64,000 bases of DNA from Paragonimus skrjabini miyazakii. Its lineage: Eukaryota; Platyhelminthes; Trematoda; Plagiorchiida; Troglotrematidae. Positions within the stretch are counted from its first letter, which is position 1, and each line of letters starts with the position of its first letter. Positions 40,166 through 50,319 of the stretch are shown piece after piece. The position numbers and the translations under genes were made by a program. The stretch is taken from contig JTDE01021451.1 in the NCBI GenBank assembly GCA_014338405.1, positions 1-64,000 of the forward strand, given 5' to 3'. The notes below the pieces were generated by a model, which did not search any database, was not told the origin of the DNA, and saw only the letters and a program-made list of their open reading frames with translations.

Positions 40166-40474
40166 TGTTGTATGACGGGCAGTTTCGTTGTGAGTAGTAT
40201 ACTACTCACAAGTAGTATGTTACCCACAGGCAACGTTCAGGAACAAAAGGGCAAGCTGCGAGTGCCAGGAAGACGGAGGACAAGGAGAGACTATCAAAAT
40301 AGTGTGTACGCGCTCGGCAGAAGTTCCAACAAGGCGAATGACAATGATGGATGTGAATGCACAAATAACTTGCAAATAAATATACGCGTTTGAGGTTTGA
40401 TTTTTGACATGACCTATATGGGCGTTTGTGCAATAAACGAATTCTCGGGCCAAGCGTCTGTTGCGGTCACAACA
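40166..40474 (+). mobile_element. solo LTR (copy A), 309 bp, inserted in a Penelope-like element
   Basis: The segment begins TGTTGTATGAC and ends GGTCACAACA, so it has the TG...CA ends of a long terminal repeat, and it is flanked by GTAG duplications. It carries a perfect 20-base palindrome, GTGAGTAGTATACTACTCAC (from about 40190), and an AATAAA at 40432-40437 that could be the polyadenylation signal. A second copy at 49163-49484 and a partial one at 41594-41705 share the same terminal sequence. No internal gag/pol sequence adjoins it, so it is a solo LTR left by LTR-LTR recombination. Because its class needs the missing internal region, Ty3/gypsy is only the likeliest guess for a flatworm. 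Confidence 0.8.
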
Positions 40475-40478
40475 GTAG
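40475..40478. other. target-site duplication (GTAG), right
   Basis: Direct copy of 40162-40165 directly after the CA end of LTR copy A. Confidence 0.75.
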
Positions 40479-41080
40479 GATAACCCTGCGATATCTGCGA
40501 CTAGCTTTTGCTTAACCCCCAATATGAAAGGGTTAATTGAGATTGATCCCAGTGGAATTCCTATGGCTACCTCACCTGTTTGGCGGTAGTACCGGTCAAG
40601 AAAACGGAGGTTGACATTTCTAATGCAGAATAACAATCGAGAGAGGTAAAGTAATGTGATTGGTTTCAATGCGCTCCCAAATATTTTAGCGGGACATTCG
40701 CAAACAATGCTTGAGCGTCTACGGCGCACGTCAGTTCAGTGGTAAAATTATCGTAATCGAAGCTACCGACCAATTTAAGACTCCTTAATAAAATATGCCC
40801 GAAACTTTTGTTTTAATGGAGCTGAAACGATGATTAACCAACATACCAACTTATGGTTTGGGGAATTTGTCACTGCCAAAATAAGCCTAGGTGGCACTGC
40901 TGACATGTTTTTCTTAGGAAACTCAGAGGCAGTGTCGGTGACCCACATGGTTTGAGAGCTTTACACAGCATGTCACCAATTACGCATGATTGTAAGGGAA
41001 GTTTGAGATGTTGTCCTATGCCACCTGGTAGTTCATCGTCATTATCCACTATGCCTGTTTGTTGAAACTTCGTTTTGGTC

Positions 41081-41493
41081 ATGTAGTATTGTTAGCATCT
41101 TTTGCACATACATATCTTTACCTAAAATGTTTGCGTTTCGCAAATTACTGATGAAACTTGGAAAAACAGCAATAACGTACTTATGAATCTACCTAAGGAG
41201 GTTTTTTTCGAAATCAACTATTAAGAAAATCTCCTGCCATTCTTTTGATTCTCAACAAACGAAGCGAGTAGTAAAACTGGATTCAGATTGCACCAGTATT
41301 ATAGTTGGGTAACCTTCAAATCAGTCGTATCTTAAAGCGTTCTTGTGTACTTGCTGGACAGCAGTTGCATTTCTGCCATGTGAAACATGTATGTATGGGC
41401 ATGCTTTCGCAGGCAGATGACTCTCGTTGGTAGTTACAACGTAACAAATTTAAAACACTGCGTTCCCTTGATCCAATTCACCAATAACGATAG
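41081..41493. other. no recognisable gene, up to the assembly gap
   Basis: Short stretch between the Penelope-like copy and the N run. No motif seen. Confidence 0.4.
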
Positions 41494-41593
41494 NNNNNNN
41501 NNNNNNNNNNNNNNNNNNNNNNNNNNNNNNNNNNNNNNNNNNNNNNNNNNNNNNNNNNNNNNNNNNNNNNNNNNNNNNNNNNNNNNNNNNNNN
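41494..41593. other. assembly gap (100 N)
   Basis: Exactly 100 N, the usual placeholder for a gap of unknown size. It cuts into LTR copy C, whose remaining part starts at once at 41594. Confidence 0.99.
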
Positions 41594-41705
41594 TCCGTCT
41601 TCCTGGCATTCGCAGCTTGCCCTTTTGTTCCTGAACGTTGCCTGTGGGTAACATACTACTTGTGAGTAGTATACTACTCGCAACGAAACTGCCTGTCATA
41701 CAACA
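41594..41705 (-). mobile_element. partial LTR (copy C), cut by the assembly gap
   Basis: The reverse complement of this segment begins TGTTGTATGACAGGCAG at 41705 and matches the first third of LTR copies A and B. It includes the palindrome, with one change (TACTACTCGC). The rest of the LTR, about 200 bases, is presumably in the N gap. Its orientation is opposite to copy A, 1.2 kb away, so A and C form an inverted pair. Confidence 0.8.
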
Positions 41706-43785
41706 TTAGGAACACTTCTTCAGAAATACAAAATGTTGAAACACATCAATCAGGAGGGTAGTTTCATCTTACTGATTGACAATCTTCGCTTCAGGATTTA
41801 TGCTGTGTATTCTATATTAATTACTTTGACATATATGCAGAACGATTGATTGTCAATCTTTGTTTGCAGGAAGTTTACAATTGTGAGCATCACTCACGAT
41901 CACTGTAGATTTGTACATTCCATTTCAAGACTGTCATTTGTGTTTTTCATGTTAGCCACCTGTTCACAGCTGATGAAGCTGTGTGAAATGAATTTGTAGC
42001 ATGATGTGTGTATTCTGGCGCTGCCATTCAAGTAGCACAAAGGAACACAACTTTTCAAGTACACACTGTTCGTATAAACAAGATCCAGGGGGTTAAAGAC
42101 CACTTGCAAAAAATGTTCACCCATCAAGGGAGTAAAACTGACACTCATGCCAGATTTCGTAGCTAATTCCAGATCGGCCCATGGTGTACATTAACAAAGC
42201 CTGTGCATGAGCGCTTTGTACTCTCAAGTAAAGATGTATCTACCCTTGTAAGCTGTTTTTTGGAAAATCAATAAAAAGCTGTTCTACTGTAAGCCTGTAA
42301 ACCAGCAGTTTTCTTGGTACGTCGATCGGATCCTGCATCTTATTGCCTGTAGTACTGTTGTGGCTGTCAAAACTGACTGAGAAGAGGATCTCTGTATTGT
42401 TTTTCCACGCATACCGCGAAAAAATTGCACAGTACCCATTTCACTGGCCCTCCTCCTATCTCAAACGACAGTCATAGAACCGATCCCCAGAGGCTGTTCG
42501 CTCTGATCACGTGATGAGCCAGACAAAAGAACACTGTTTATCCATCGCCGTCATGAAACGTTGTAATTACATAAGATAGAAAACCACCTCGTCCTGCACT
42601 TCACATACCTAACCGAAAAACACGGATAGAGTACGAATGTTCTATTGCCAAAATAACCCTCAACGTTCAATCCGACTAACATAGTCAGCTCATTGTGATC
42701 GCATAAAATGCCTCATTCCACAAATGGTTGCACTCTTCAACGTCCACACAATTCTTTTTCACAGAAATCAGAGGATAATTGCCTTTCAGTGCCCTTTTGA
42801 CTTTGTGCAGTGTTGCTGGCAAAACGCAATCAGTTTTAGCACTGACGGTATGTGGCGTACAGGAAAGAATCGAAGTTGAAGTCGAAAAGGATCTAAGTGT
42901 TAGCAATAAAAGTGTATGTTCGTGTATAACGTACTCAGTGAAGCATGGTGATTTCATACTTCTCCATAGAAGCGGTCTATTACTAATAAAGTAAACTATG
43001 GGGGAATGCACTGTTTCTAGAAGTAGTTTGAACGAGCTTAGTGTCGTTTCGATATTTATGAGTACATAAGGACAAATGTTCCGTGATTTTTATATTCTGT
43101 CCGGGTACCTAGTACGCGTATCTCATCATCCAAAGATGCACAGGAAAACGCGAGTGAATTGATAAATGTGGCTCTGTACATAGCGCGATGTTATGAGGAA
43201 TCGATTCATCTGGATAGACAAATGAAAGATTTTGTGCTTGGAGGGTAAGTGGTCGAGCAGTTACGATGTCGTACAAACGCACACATGTTCGTCTCAGAGC
43301 TCGACAGCCGGATAAGTTATTGCATGCTTACTCTATGGACTGGCCATTCTAGTCTGATTTAACGTTGAAGGTAGTCCCAGTGACCGATCATTTACACTCC
43401 AAATCCGTATTTTCTCTACGTACAGTTTTGCTTTTGAACCTTTGCCAGCTCAAACTGGCCAATCGAGAAATAGTGTAATGTCAGGCTAACTAATGGAATG
43501 TAAACGACTTTATATAACGGCACATGACAACAACAGTTGAAGTTATGTTTGACGTGTATTATCAGAAACAGAGTCCCTTCCATAACAGTTGTGATGACTG
43601 CGTAAACAATTATCACACGTGGAGACGTAGTCTTTATCGGTTGACCGATACAGCTATCCGGAGAGTCACCACATTCGGGCATCAATTGTGTATCAATCAA
43701 CTGACCTATGGCTATGACACGTCTTGTAATCAGAGGTGTTGGATAGTGGCTCAGTTACGGCGTCGTTATTATTTGTTGTGTCATT
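41706..43785. other. no recognisable gene (probable intron)
   Basis: Only short frames. A possible 37-base microexon (acceptor TTGACTTTGTGCAG, donor GTATGT, about 42813-42849) was noticed but is too short to support. A minus-strand frame at 43011-42685 (ALKGNYPLISVKKN) is unassigned. Confidence 0.35.
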
Positions 43786-43789
43786 GAGA

Positions 43790-44198
43790 TCAGTCATCAA
43801 TATCATCATCTTAGCAGCCATGAGCCTGACCAAGAGGTGCTGTGGCACGGGTCACCGCTCACCTCAACAGTGACATGGAATATCCTAGAAGAAAGCGTCA
43901 CTAAGAAAGTTGAAAATCGGTTGAAGAAGACTAAACGGAGAAACCAGAAATGGTACGGATGCAGGTACGAAATTGATTGCCGCATACCACCATCTCGGAT
44001 AGAAATTCTAACCAGTGACTGGAGTGATCACTAGGACTCCAGTCAGGCAGTCGAAACCTACCCACTTTACTCAGTGGAACAGGCATAGTCTTCATATATC
44101 ATGACCACGTTGCTGATTGACCACCACGTAGTTTCACCCAACTGTTGGTGGCCTCAGTATATAATGCCCGGTACGATCAGATGACATACGGAGTACGT
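43790..44198 (-). mobile_element. RTE-type LINE, 3'-end fragment, minus strand
   Basis: The reverse complement aligns closely with the 3' end of the plus-strand copy at 45.7-46.1 kb. It shares the end of the C-terminal domain (matching the region that gives LPYRALYAEATNSWVKP there), the same untranslated segment and the tail, here seen as CATCATC near 43800-43810. Homology stops at 44198, where a 9-base tandem repeat begins. It is a severely 5'-truncated insertion of about 400 bases, of the same subfamily as the 32.7-kb and 45.2-kb copies. Confidence 0.8.
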
Positions 44199-44225
44199 GG
44201 TTCGAGTGGTTCGAGTGGTTCGAGT
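44199..44225. repeat. tandem repeat, 3 x GGTTCGAGT
   Basis: Three perfect 9-base units begin at the exact 5' boundary of the minus-strand RTE fragment. They may be filler made during 5' truncation and joining. Confidence 0.9.
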
Positions 44226-44507
44226 TCAGTGGTCGTTTGGAGATATGCCATTATATGTCTTACCAATGTACCCGCCACCACAATTTTTTATGAGCTCGTA
44301 AATTACGTGAGGGCCAGAAAGGTCCGGGAAATCAATATCGAAAACAAAAAAACGGTCTTACAGACGGGAAGCAACAGAGAAGTGTGCAGCTAAACGAGTG
44401 TTACATAAAACACCTTTAGCTCATTTGTAATCATTTTTAAATAACAAATTCAGGAACAGTTGTTTTTTTGAGAACTGTTACAATCTGAGTTTGTTTGTTG
44501 TATACAG

Positions 44508-44777
44508 AAAACTTCATTGAACGTTCGGAACAGCATTTGGTCAGTAAATTTCCTGTTATCACTGTTGTTAATAGTGTACGCTTGTTGTAATCAAATTTGG
44601 AGTATTGACTATCCTATGTTTTCCTACGATACACATCTCATTGTAGTGTGTTGTACTAACGCTGATTGGACACCATGTCTAGAAAAGCTAGGTTTCCCTC
44701 AATTTCTGACAAATTTGAATCAAAAAATTTATGAAATTATAAGATCGGATGAGAGTGCTCTCATCAACAAAGACTGA
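44508..44777 (+). CDS. candidate terminal exon with a hydrophobic leader-like segment
   Basis: After a good acceptor (GTTTGTTGTATACAG) a frame stays open for 89 codons to a stop at 44775-44777. It reads KTSLNVRNSIWS, a hydrophobic stretch VNFLLSLLLIVYACC, then a hydrophilic part (ADWTPCLEKLGFPQFLTNLN, IIRSDESALINKD). There is no ATG at its start, so it would have to be spliced. The hydrophobic run could be a membrane segment or signal sequence. Its entry phase (0) does not fit the exon at 38631-38736, so it would belong to another transcript. The family is unknown. Chance is a serious alternative. Confidence 0.25.
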   Translation, partial: KTSLNVRNSIWSVNFLLSLLLIVYACCNQIWSIDYPMFSYDTHLIVVCCTNADWTPCLEKLGFPQFLTNLNQKIYEIIRSDESALINKD

Positions 44778-45199
44778 AATGCCGTTAACGTATCGTTTGT
44801 GCAGAAAGCCAGGCAGCTGAACACTGTCTGCTACTGTCAGACCAAGTGCGTCGTCTATAACAACACTATCGATTTATTAGTTAAAAAACGTCATCAAATT
44901 AAAATGAATATGCTCAGTGCAATGAGGGAGTAAATGTATATAATGATTAACGCTAATCACCGGTTTTAAAGCGTAATCAATTGTTTTAATTATGCAACCA
45001 ATAAGACTAAATAGTACATTAACATCACATAACATTTATGCTTTCCCTGTTTTAACCATTTGGATTCAAGAAACTCACAGTTACGATTTGCATCAGGTCG
45101 GAAGAAATGTCTCAACTAAATCCATCCACACATCCATCACTGATTAGATAGAATCAATCTCTCGTTAGAAGTCTCTGTGCACCTCTTTGATATATTCCA

Positions 45200-46103
45200 G
45201 GTTGAGCGACCGGGCTGGTTTGTATGGAATGCGCTTTGCACCTTCGAAGTGCAAAGTGTTACTTCAAGACTGGGGCACTTCAACTCCTATTTTCTTCATT
45301 GCAGGTAATCCGCTTGAGACTGTGGACAGTTTCACATACTTGGGTAGCACTATCTCGTCAGCCTGTAATATTGCTGATGAGATCAGCGAGGATCGCAAAG
45401 GCACGAGTTGCCTTTGCCAAACTGCGTCATCTGTGGCGTCGAAAAGACGTCCGGTTGTCGCTGAAAGGAAGGGTATATAATGCCTGCGTGCGTTCCATTT
45501 TGCTTTATGGTTCGGAAACGTGACCTGTTCACAAAGAAGACATCAACAGGCTTGCTGTGTTTGACCATCATTGTCTCCGCCATTTGGCCCATATTAAGTG
45601 GACTGATCGCATGAGCAATGTGGCAGTTCGCCGGCGCGTATTCCGGTACACTCGGGATGCGCGATCAATTGGTCAATTCATCACGGTACACAGCTTCCGA
45701 TGGTTGGATCACGTACTCCGTATGTCATCTAATCGTTTACCGTACCGGGCATTATATGCTGAAGCCACCAACAGTTGGGTCAAGCCGCGTGATGGTCAAC
45801 CAACAACGTGGTCACGAAATATGAAGACCTCGACTGCTCCACTGAGTAAAGTGGGTAGGTGTCGCCTGCCTGGATGGGGTTCTCATGATCACTCAAACCG
45901 CTGGTTAGAGACGCTATCCGAGATGACGATGTGTCGCAGTCAATGGCGGACCTGTATTCATACCATTTCTAATTCTTTCTGTTAGTCTTCTCTCAATAAT
46001 TTTCAGCCTTCTCAGTACCGTTTTCTTCAAGGATATTCTACGTCTCTGTTGAGGTGAGCGGCGGCCCGAGCCACAGTACTTTTTGGTCAGGCTCATGGCT
46101 GTT

Positions 46104-46161
<58 letters not shown>
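45200..46161 (+). mobile_element. RTE-type LINE, 3' half, 5'-truncated, with long (ATG)n tail
   Basis: The copy begins abruptly at the RT/C-terminal boundary (RLSDRAGLYGMRFAPSKCKV), identical in type to the 32.7-kb copy. It continues through QDWGTSTPIFFIAGNPLETV, DSFTYLGSTISSA, then after a frameshift near 45385 ARIAKARVAFAKLRHLWRRK, GRVYNACVRSILLYGSET. After a stop come DHHCLRHLAHIKW, HSFRWLDHVLRMSSNRLPYR, GRCRLPGWGSHDHSNRWLE and SEMTMCRSQWRT. A stop at about 45983-45985 ends the reading frame, and about 120 bases of 3' UTR lead into the (ATG)n tail. This is a classic 5'-truncated target-primed insertion. Only two or three lesions make it one of the younger LINE copies. Confidence 0.92.
46104..46161. 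repeat. (ATG)n microsatellite, RTE tail
   Basis: About 19 perfect ATG triplets end the 45.2-kb RTE copy. Other copies of the subfamily end in the same triplet in shorter form (35325-35340 and about 43800), which shows the tail is part of the element and not a random microsatellite. Confidence 0.95.
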
Positions 46162-46162
<1 letters not shown>

Positions 46163-46642
46163 ATACATTCACTTGCCTTAAGTCATACCGGATGCAGCAA
46201 ATTAGAATTCTTCACCCAACTCGTACTACCCATAAGTGCTGTTGAATGGCATTTTTATGATATCTAAATAAAAACGTGCCCTGATATACCTTCGACTAGA
46301 ATTAGTAAACTGCTGGCATGATTTTAGATGCCGGAAATTAATAATCACATACAATAACTTATACCGAGTTATCGCGCACTGGGTTTGGTTGATAACAAAT
46401 GAAAAAAAACAAGACAAGGATTCATCACTATTCCACATACTTCAATCTTCAGTGTACTACTCACTGTTACCGTAAGTGTTTAACGAAGAAATGAGTTGAT
46501 CCATATCAAAATCTTGCGTTACAAAATTACTTGTCAATCGCAATTGTTTCCTGTTGGATAAGTAATTAAGTTTCGCCTTTCACAGTTTACTGAAGCACAA
46601 TTGTAAGTGGTACTATCAATGTCCAACTGCATCCATTCGTAG

Positions 46643-46878
46643 ATCCTGGGCTGCTGGGTGAAATGCGAGCTCGTATGCGAAAATTCGATATCACTAATAC
46701 AGATGCTTCTGACAGCCCAACAGTATCACCGTCAAACGAAGTATTATCAAGCCCCCCAAAACCAACTTCATACCCAACAGACATCCATAGTACATCAGAT
46801 CAAGTTGAAAAAGCAAGGCCTACCGTGTCCGATTCGAAAGCGGAGAATTCGAACAGTTTGTTGTTAAATCTGACAGAA
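46643..46878 (+). CDS. putative exon of a WASHC2/FAM21- or CARMIL-like gene (Ser/Pro-rich)
   Basis: An open segment runs from a plausible acceptor (TGCATCCATTCGTAG) to a strong GTGAGT donor at 46879. Entry phase is 1, exit phase 0. It encodes PGLLGEMRARMRKFDITNTD, a serine/proline-rich stretch (SDSPTVSPSN, LSSPPKPTSYP), EKARPTVSDSKAENSNS and finally LLLNLTE. The composition is typical of an intrinsically disordered scaffold. The entry phase matches the exon at 38631-38736. The end LLNLTE joined to NRARRPRTRPP of the exon at 53876 gives L-x-N-x-T-x-x-R-A-R-x6-P. This is close to the CPI consensus LxHxTxxRPKx6P found in CARMIL and WASHC2, which binds actin capping protein. A second possible start lies at about 46596. 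The splice model needs RNA support. Confidence 0.5.
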
Positions 46879-46884
46879 GTGAGT

Positions 46885-49160
46885 CTAAATGTGGTTATTA
46901 ACGTAACTTTGAAATTCGTTTAAAGATATGCTACTCGTAAATATAAAGTAGCTCATTTTTGTTCCGGTTGTCTTTGCTGACCCTCCTGAAAATAGCTGCC
47001 CATTGTTGACAGCTGAACTGTAACTAAAGTTTACATTTTGTGTTCACACTTCCACTGTTTAGTGTCCACTTAATTTATAGGCACTATTGCGGTGTATTAT
47101 GTCCTGATTGGTCTGGTTTAAACTGCTGATGTGAAACAAGTTACCGTTTATGGTTTACGGACAGTGAGTGATAATGATGACTTGCTGGTAATGATTAAAA
47201 AGATACTGACAATGGCGAAACCAAAGTATCAAGCGATAAGCCCAGTGCAGCAGAAATACACTTAATGAAATTCAAGGTTGAACAGAGCAAATACTGGTGG
47301 TGAACAAAAATTCCACAGTATTTCATTCAGTTATGTCATGCGATTCATAGAAAATTTATGGATTAAGGAAACCTGAGAGAGCTTATTTACATCTACACCT
47401 GTGTTAGATGGTTCAGAAGGAGCAGGCAAGCCAGAAAATTGTTTTAGTTTCAGAAGGTCAACAATATAAAGACTACGAAAAAGAAAGTCAGTAGATAATT
47501 AGCGAAGTGGAAACCCATCCACTGCCTATCAAGCATACAGCAGACCACAGGCCAAACGAGAAGTAGTCTGCATGCCGTCGTTGTGTGAAGTAAATCTACA
47601 TCATTAGGACTTCTATGCTTGCTTGTCTGACTAGCGATAAACAGACTACCATACAAACGTATTGACTAATGGCTGGGAGGTTTTTGGAGCCAATGGTGTG
47701 AAACATCGAGCACACAAAGCTCAGACAAAATCAAGCGAACATCAGTCATTCCGACACTACTCGGGTATCAACTGACTTGGAATGATGGACAGAATAAGCT
47801 GACTGACAGGGTGCATTGACTAAGTTATATTCATCTTATGGATTAGGAGAGAGCGGAAATCGAATTGATTGCGGAGAGTTGTGACCTCACCGATCTCGTT
47901 TCTGTAGGTGCAGATAGTTGTGAACGAAGCGGCTAAATGAGGGTTGTATTGGAAAGCAAAACTGTCATAAGCATGTGATATGTAGAACAGCTTGGAACGG
48001 TTCGGCAACTAAGTTTGCTTACACATAATACAATGAGCAGGGTAACGGCTTCTGTTCACTAAGTCAAGTACGTGTCCGTCAGCAACCCCTTCTGAACGTA
48101 CACAAATATTTTTCTTTGTGTATCGATTTGGACGTATTGACTACCTTGTGTGCTCTGGAGGATATCAGTGTCCGACGTGCGCTTCCCCTGGAGATTAAAA
48201 TTTACGACCTTTTTCATAGCGTTTTATGTTATTTTAACTACTCATTACGCTATACTAGGCCATCTCTATATATCTTATGTTTGGCAAAGTAAAAACTTAA
48301 TGAGTTGCAATAAAATCTTTGATCAGAACTCAAGACGGTAATTTCAAAATTCACATTGCATTATTAATCTAGTAAACCTCTAGGAATGTGTAAACTTAGT
48401 GGTCAGCCCGTGTGGTTTTTGCAAAAAGGCAGGGTGGCTACACTACTTACTGAGCGGCCTATGACGTTGTTTGTGCACTTACTAGGATGCTTTCGAAAGC
48501 TCTCATGTTCGTGGAAGAATGGTGCAAAAATATGACGCTCGTTTGTATTCTTGTTATTCACACTCCCAAGTGTGGCCCCGAGTTATGGTACGGCGATCAA
48601 TACTTCTTTAAGCACTCAGTGGGACACAAATTCTCCCAGACGGATTCTCCAACCACTGTCAAGTCTCTCTAAACAGGTTATCATTAGATGAGAGTAATTC
48701 TGTCAGTAATCTTCGGACTCGTCTAACACACTAAAACATACAACACCACATCGCAAACAAGGTGGAGTTTGTGTGCGGAAACTAGAAAAGTTATACGGAG
48801 TGTATAGTGGAACGGGAACGAGGTTCGCATGGTTTTACGGAAATCTTCAATGCTGAGTTTGATCGATCGCGCCTCCTAGCTCGAACCCACCTCAATCAAC
48901 TGCTGAGGAGATCGAGCGTAAGAATAAACTGTGTGAAAACTTTCAACAAGCTAGTAGACCGGATAAGGGGTTTCTTCAGTACACCACAGCATACGAAGCA
49001 AGGAGCAGATCCAAATGTCTCCATAACTTTGACTGTGAATGTCTGGCAATTAACCCAAGCTGCACAACTGCAATAGTTCGGGTACGTTTCCGGAATAATT
49101 GAAACAGTTCGAAAACCTACTTCCAACGACCTGCTCAAACTCGTATACAACTGTACTGAG
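46885..49160. other. probable intron, nothing recognised
   Basis: Short frames only, including 48807-49076 (plus; TFNKLVDRIRGFFSTPQHTK), which I cannot assign. No element motifs seen until LTR copy B. Confidence 0.4.
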
Positions 49161-49162
49161 AT

Positions 49163-49484
49163 TTTTGTGACCACGAAAGACGCTCGGTCTGTGAATCCGT
49201 TTATTGTGCAAACTCCCGTACGGATCATGTCGAAAATTAAACCACAAACTCGCACACTCATTTGCACGGCAGACATGCATTCACATACGTCGGGTGATAG
49301 TACGTTGTCATTCGCTTTGGTGGAACTTCTGCCATAACGCGTACATACCATTCCGATAGTCTCTTCTTGTCCGTCGTCTTTCTGGCGTTCGGAGCTTGCC
49401 CTTTTGTTCCTGATTGTCGCCTGTGGGTAATATACTATTTGTGAGTAGTATACTACTCACAACGAAACTGCCTGTCATACAACA
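49163..49484 (-). mobile_element. solo LTR (copy B), about 322 bp
   Basis: The reverse complement starts TGTTGTATGACAGGCAG at 49484 and follows LTR copy A through its whole length, with scattered substitutions and a few indels. It shares the perfect palindrome GTGAGTAGTATACTACTCAC and an AATAAA (complement of 49200-49205). The CA end is mutated (TTTTGTGACC on the plus strand). Flanks are AGAT and ATAT, a possible 4-bp duplication with one change. No primer-binding site or internal coding sequence adjoins either end, so this also looks like a solo LTR. Confidence 0.75.
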
Positions 49485-50315
49485 ATATGGCATCTGCTTA
49501 ATCCTAAAACCAGCTTATGATGCGGTCGCATTTATGAGCTCTAGCGGCCCGATACCTGCGAAGACCGCACGAAGTCCGTAGATATTCAAGTACCGAACGA
49601 CATAGGCTGTAGGCGCGTTTTGTTCGACACAGACTGCAACAGAACGGGTTACCTGAGATATGGTTTAAAGCTATGAGCTGAGCCGAAGGTCTGTTGCTTG
49701 CTTCAAATAAACGTTTATGCCAGTTGTTCCTCAAACCTAACCACACGTCTATGACTAGGTGTTAGCTAGGTGGATTTTAATATAAATATCGTTATGAGGT
49801 TGTAAGTCCAGTGCTCCTTTCCTTACACCAAACCTCTTATAAAGACAACTTCTATATATCCCTTGCTTTTATAGAAATGATGCACAATCTGTGGAAACAC
49901 AATATTTCGAATAGCTCCCATGGGTTCATCAGCAGTAAAGATGGTGTGACGAGGTCTCTCTTTGGTTATTCACCATCGGGCCATTTAAATAACATTTTAT
50001 ATCATCATGCCTTGATGAGTGGAAGCTGCTACCCTGCTCCTTGTATTCTGTGTAAAGATAGTTAGATGCTGAACCATTTCAAACCGTTCTATATACCTTC
50101 AATTCAGAACCGTTAGAAGCAATTAGATGACAAGTTGCTCGTTATTTTTCTCGCTTGGCAAACATGATGATATGAAATGTTTGGTAATTGGCTCGATGCT
50201 GAATAACTATCTTCAGTTCTGACAAACACAACACTAAGAGGTCCTAACAGTAAGCGTTTTTAGTACATATCACTTCAGTGACCAAAACCATAACACGTTT
50301 CCAAATAGTTTATAT
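49485..50315. other. no assigned gene
   Basis: A minus-strand frame at 49746-49504 (RTKRAYSLCRSVLEYLRTSC) has coding-like composition and ends near LTR copy B. It may be an older element that the LTR entered. Not assigned. Confidence 0.3.
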
Positions 50316-50319
50316 ACAG

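Larger units (their letters stand above)
39540..41080 (-). mobile_element. Penelope-like retroelement, minus strand, interrupted by a solo LTR
   Basis: On the minus strand, 40729-40475 gives an RT block: LLFCIRNVNLRF, then YRQTGEVAIGIPLG where YRQTDGVAMGSPLGP is expected, then KQKLVADIAGLSY. A solo LTR (40166-40474) then intervenes. Below 40165 the frame resumes with YKRC, NHSKQTTCTLL, FHPDLKLICELESDNF, then IIRQKDGCINR. HEHALVNTLFTRARRICIED, LLRYVLRYNVYPKRLIERHS and a linker follow to about 39540. Omitting the LTR and one copy of its GTAG target duplication rejoins the frame. The catalytic YVDD position has decayed to CISV. A possible N-terminal part extends to about 41080. The GIY-YIG domain was not found beyond 39540. 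It is a dead, 3'-incomplete copy. Confidence 0.75.

Noticed and set aside
40166..40474. Hammerhead ribozyme in the palindromic repeat, since Penelope-like terminal repeats can carry one
   Set aside because: I found no CTGANGA and GAAA cores in the right arrangement. TG...CA ends and the 4-bp duplication fit an LTR instead.
42813..42849. Possible 37-base microexon between a TTTGTGCAG acceptor and a GTATGT donor
   Set aside because: Too short to judge from sequence alone, and its phases do not join the flanking predicted exons.
45914..46168. Minus-strand frame with a long isoleucine run
   Set aside because: It is the reverse reading of the (ATG)n tail of the RTE copy.
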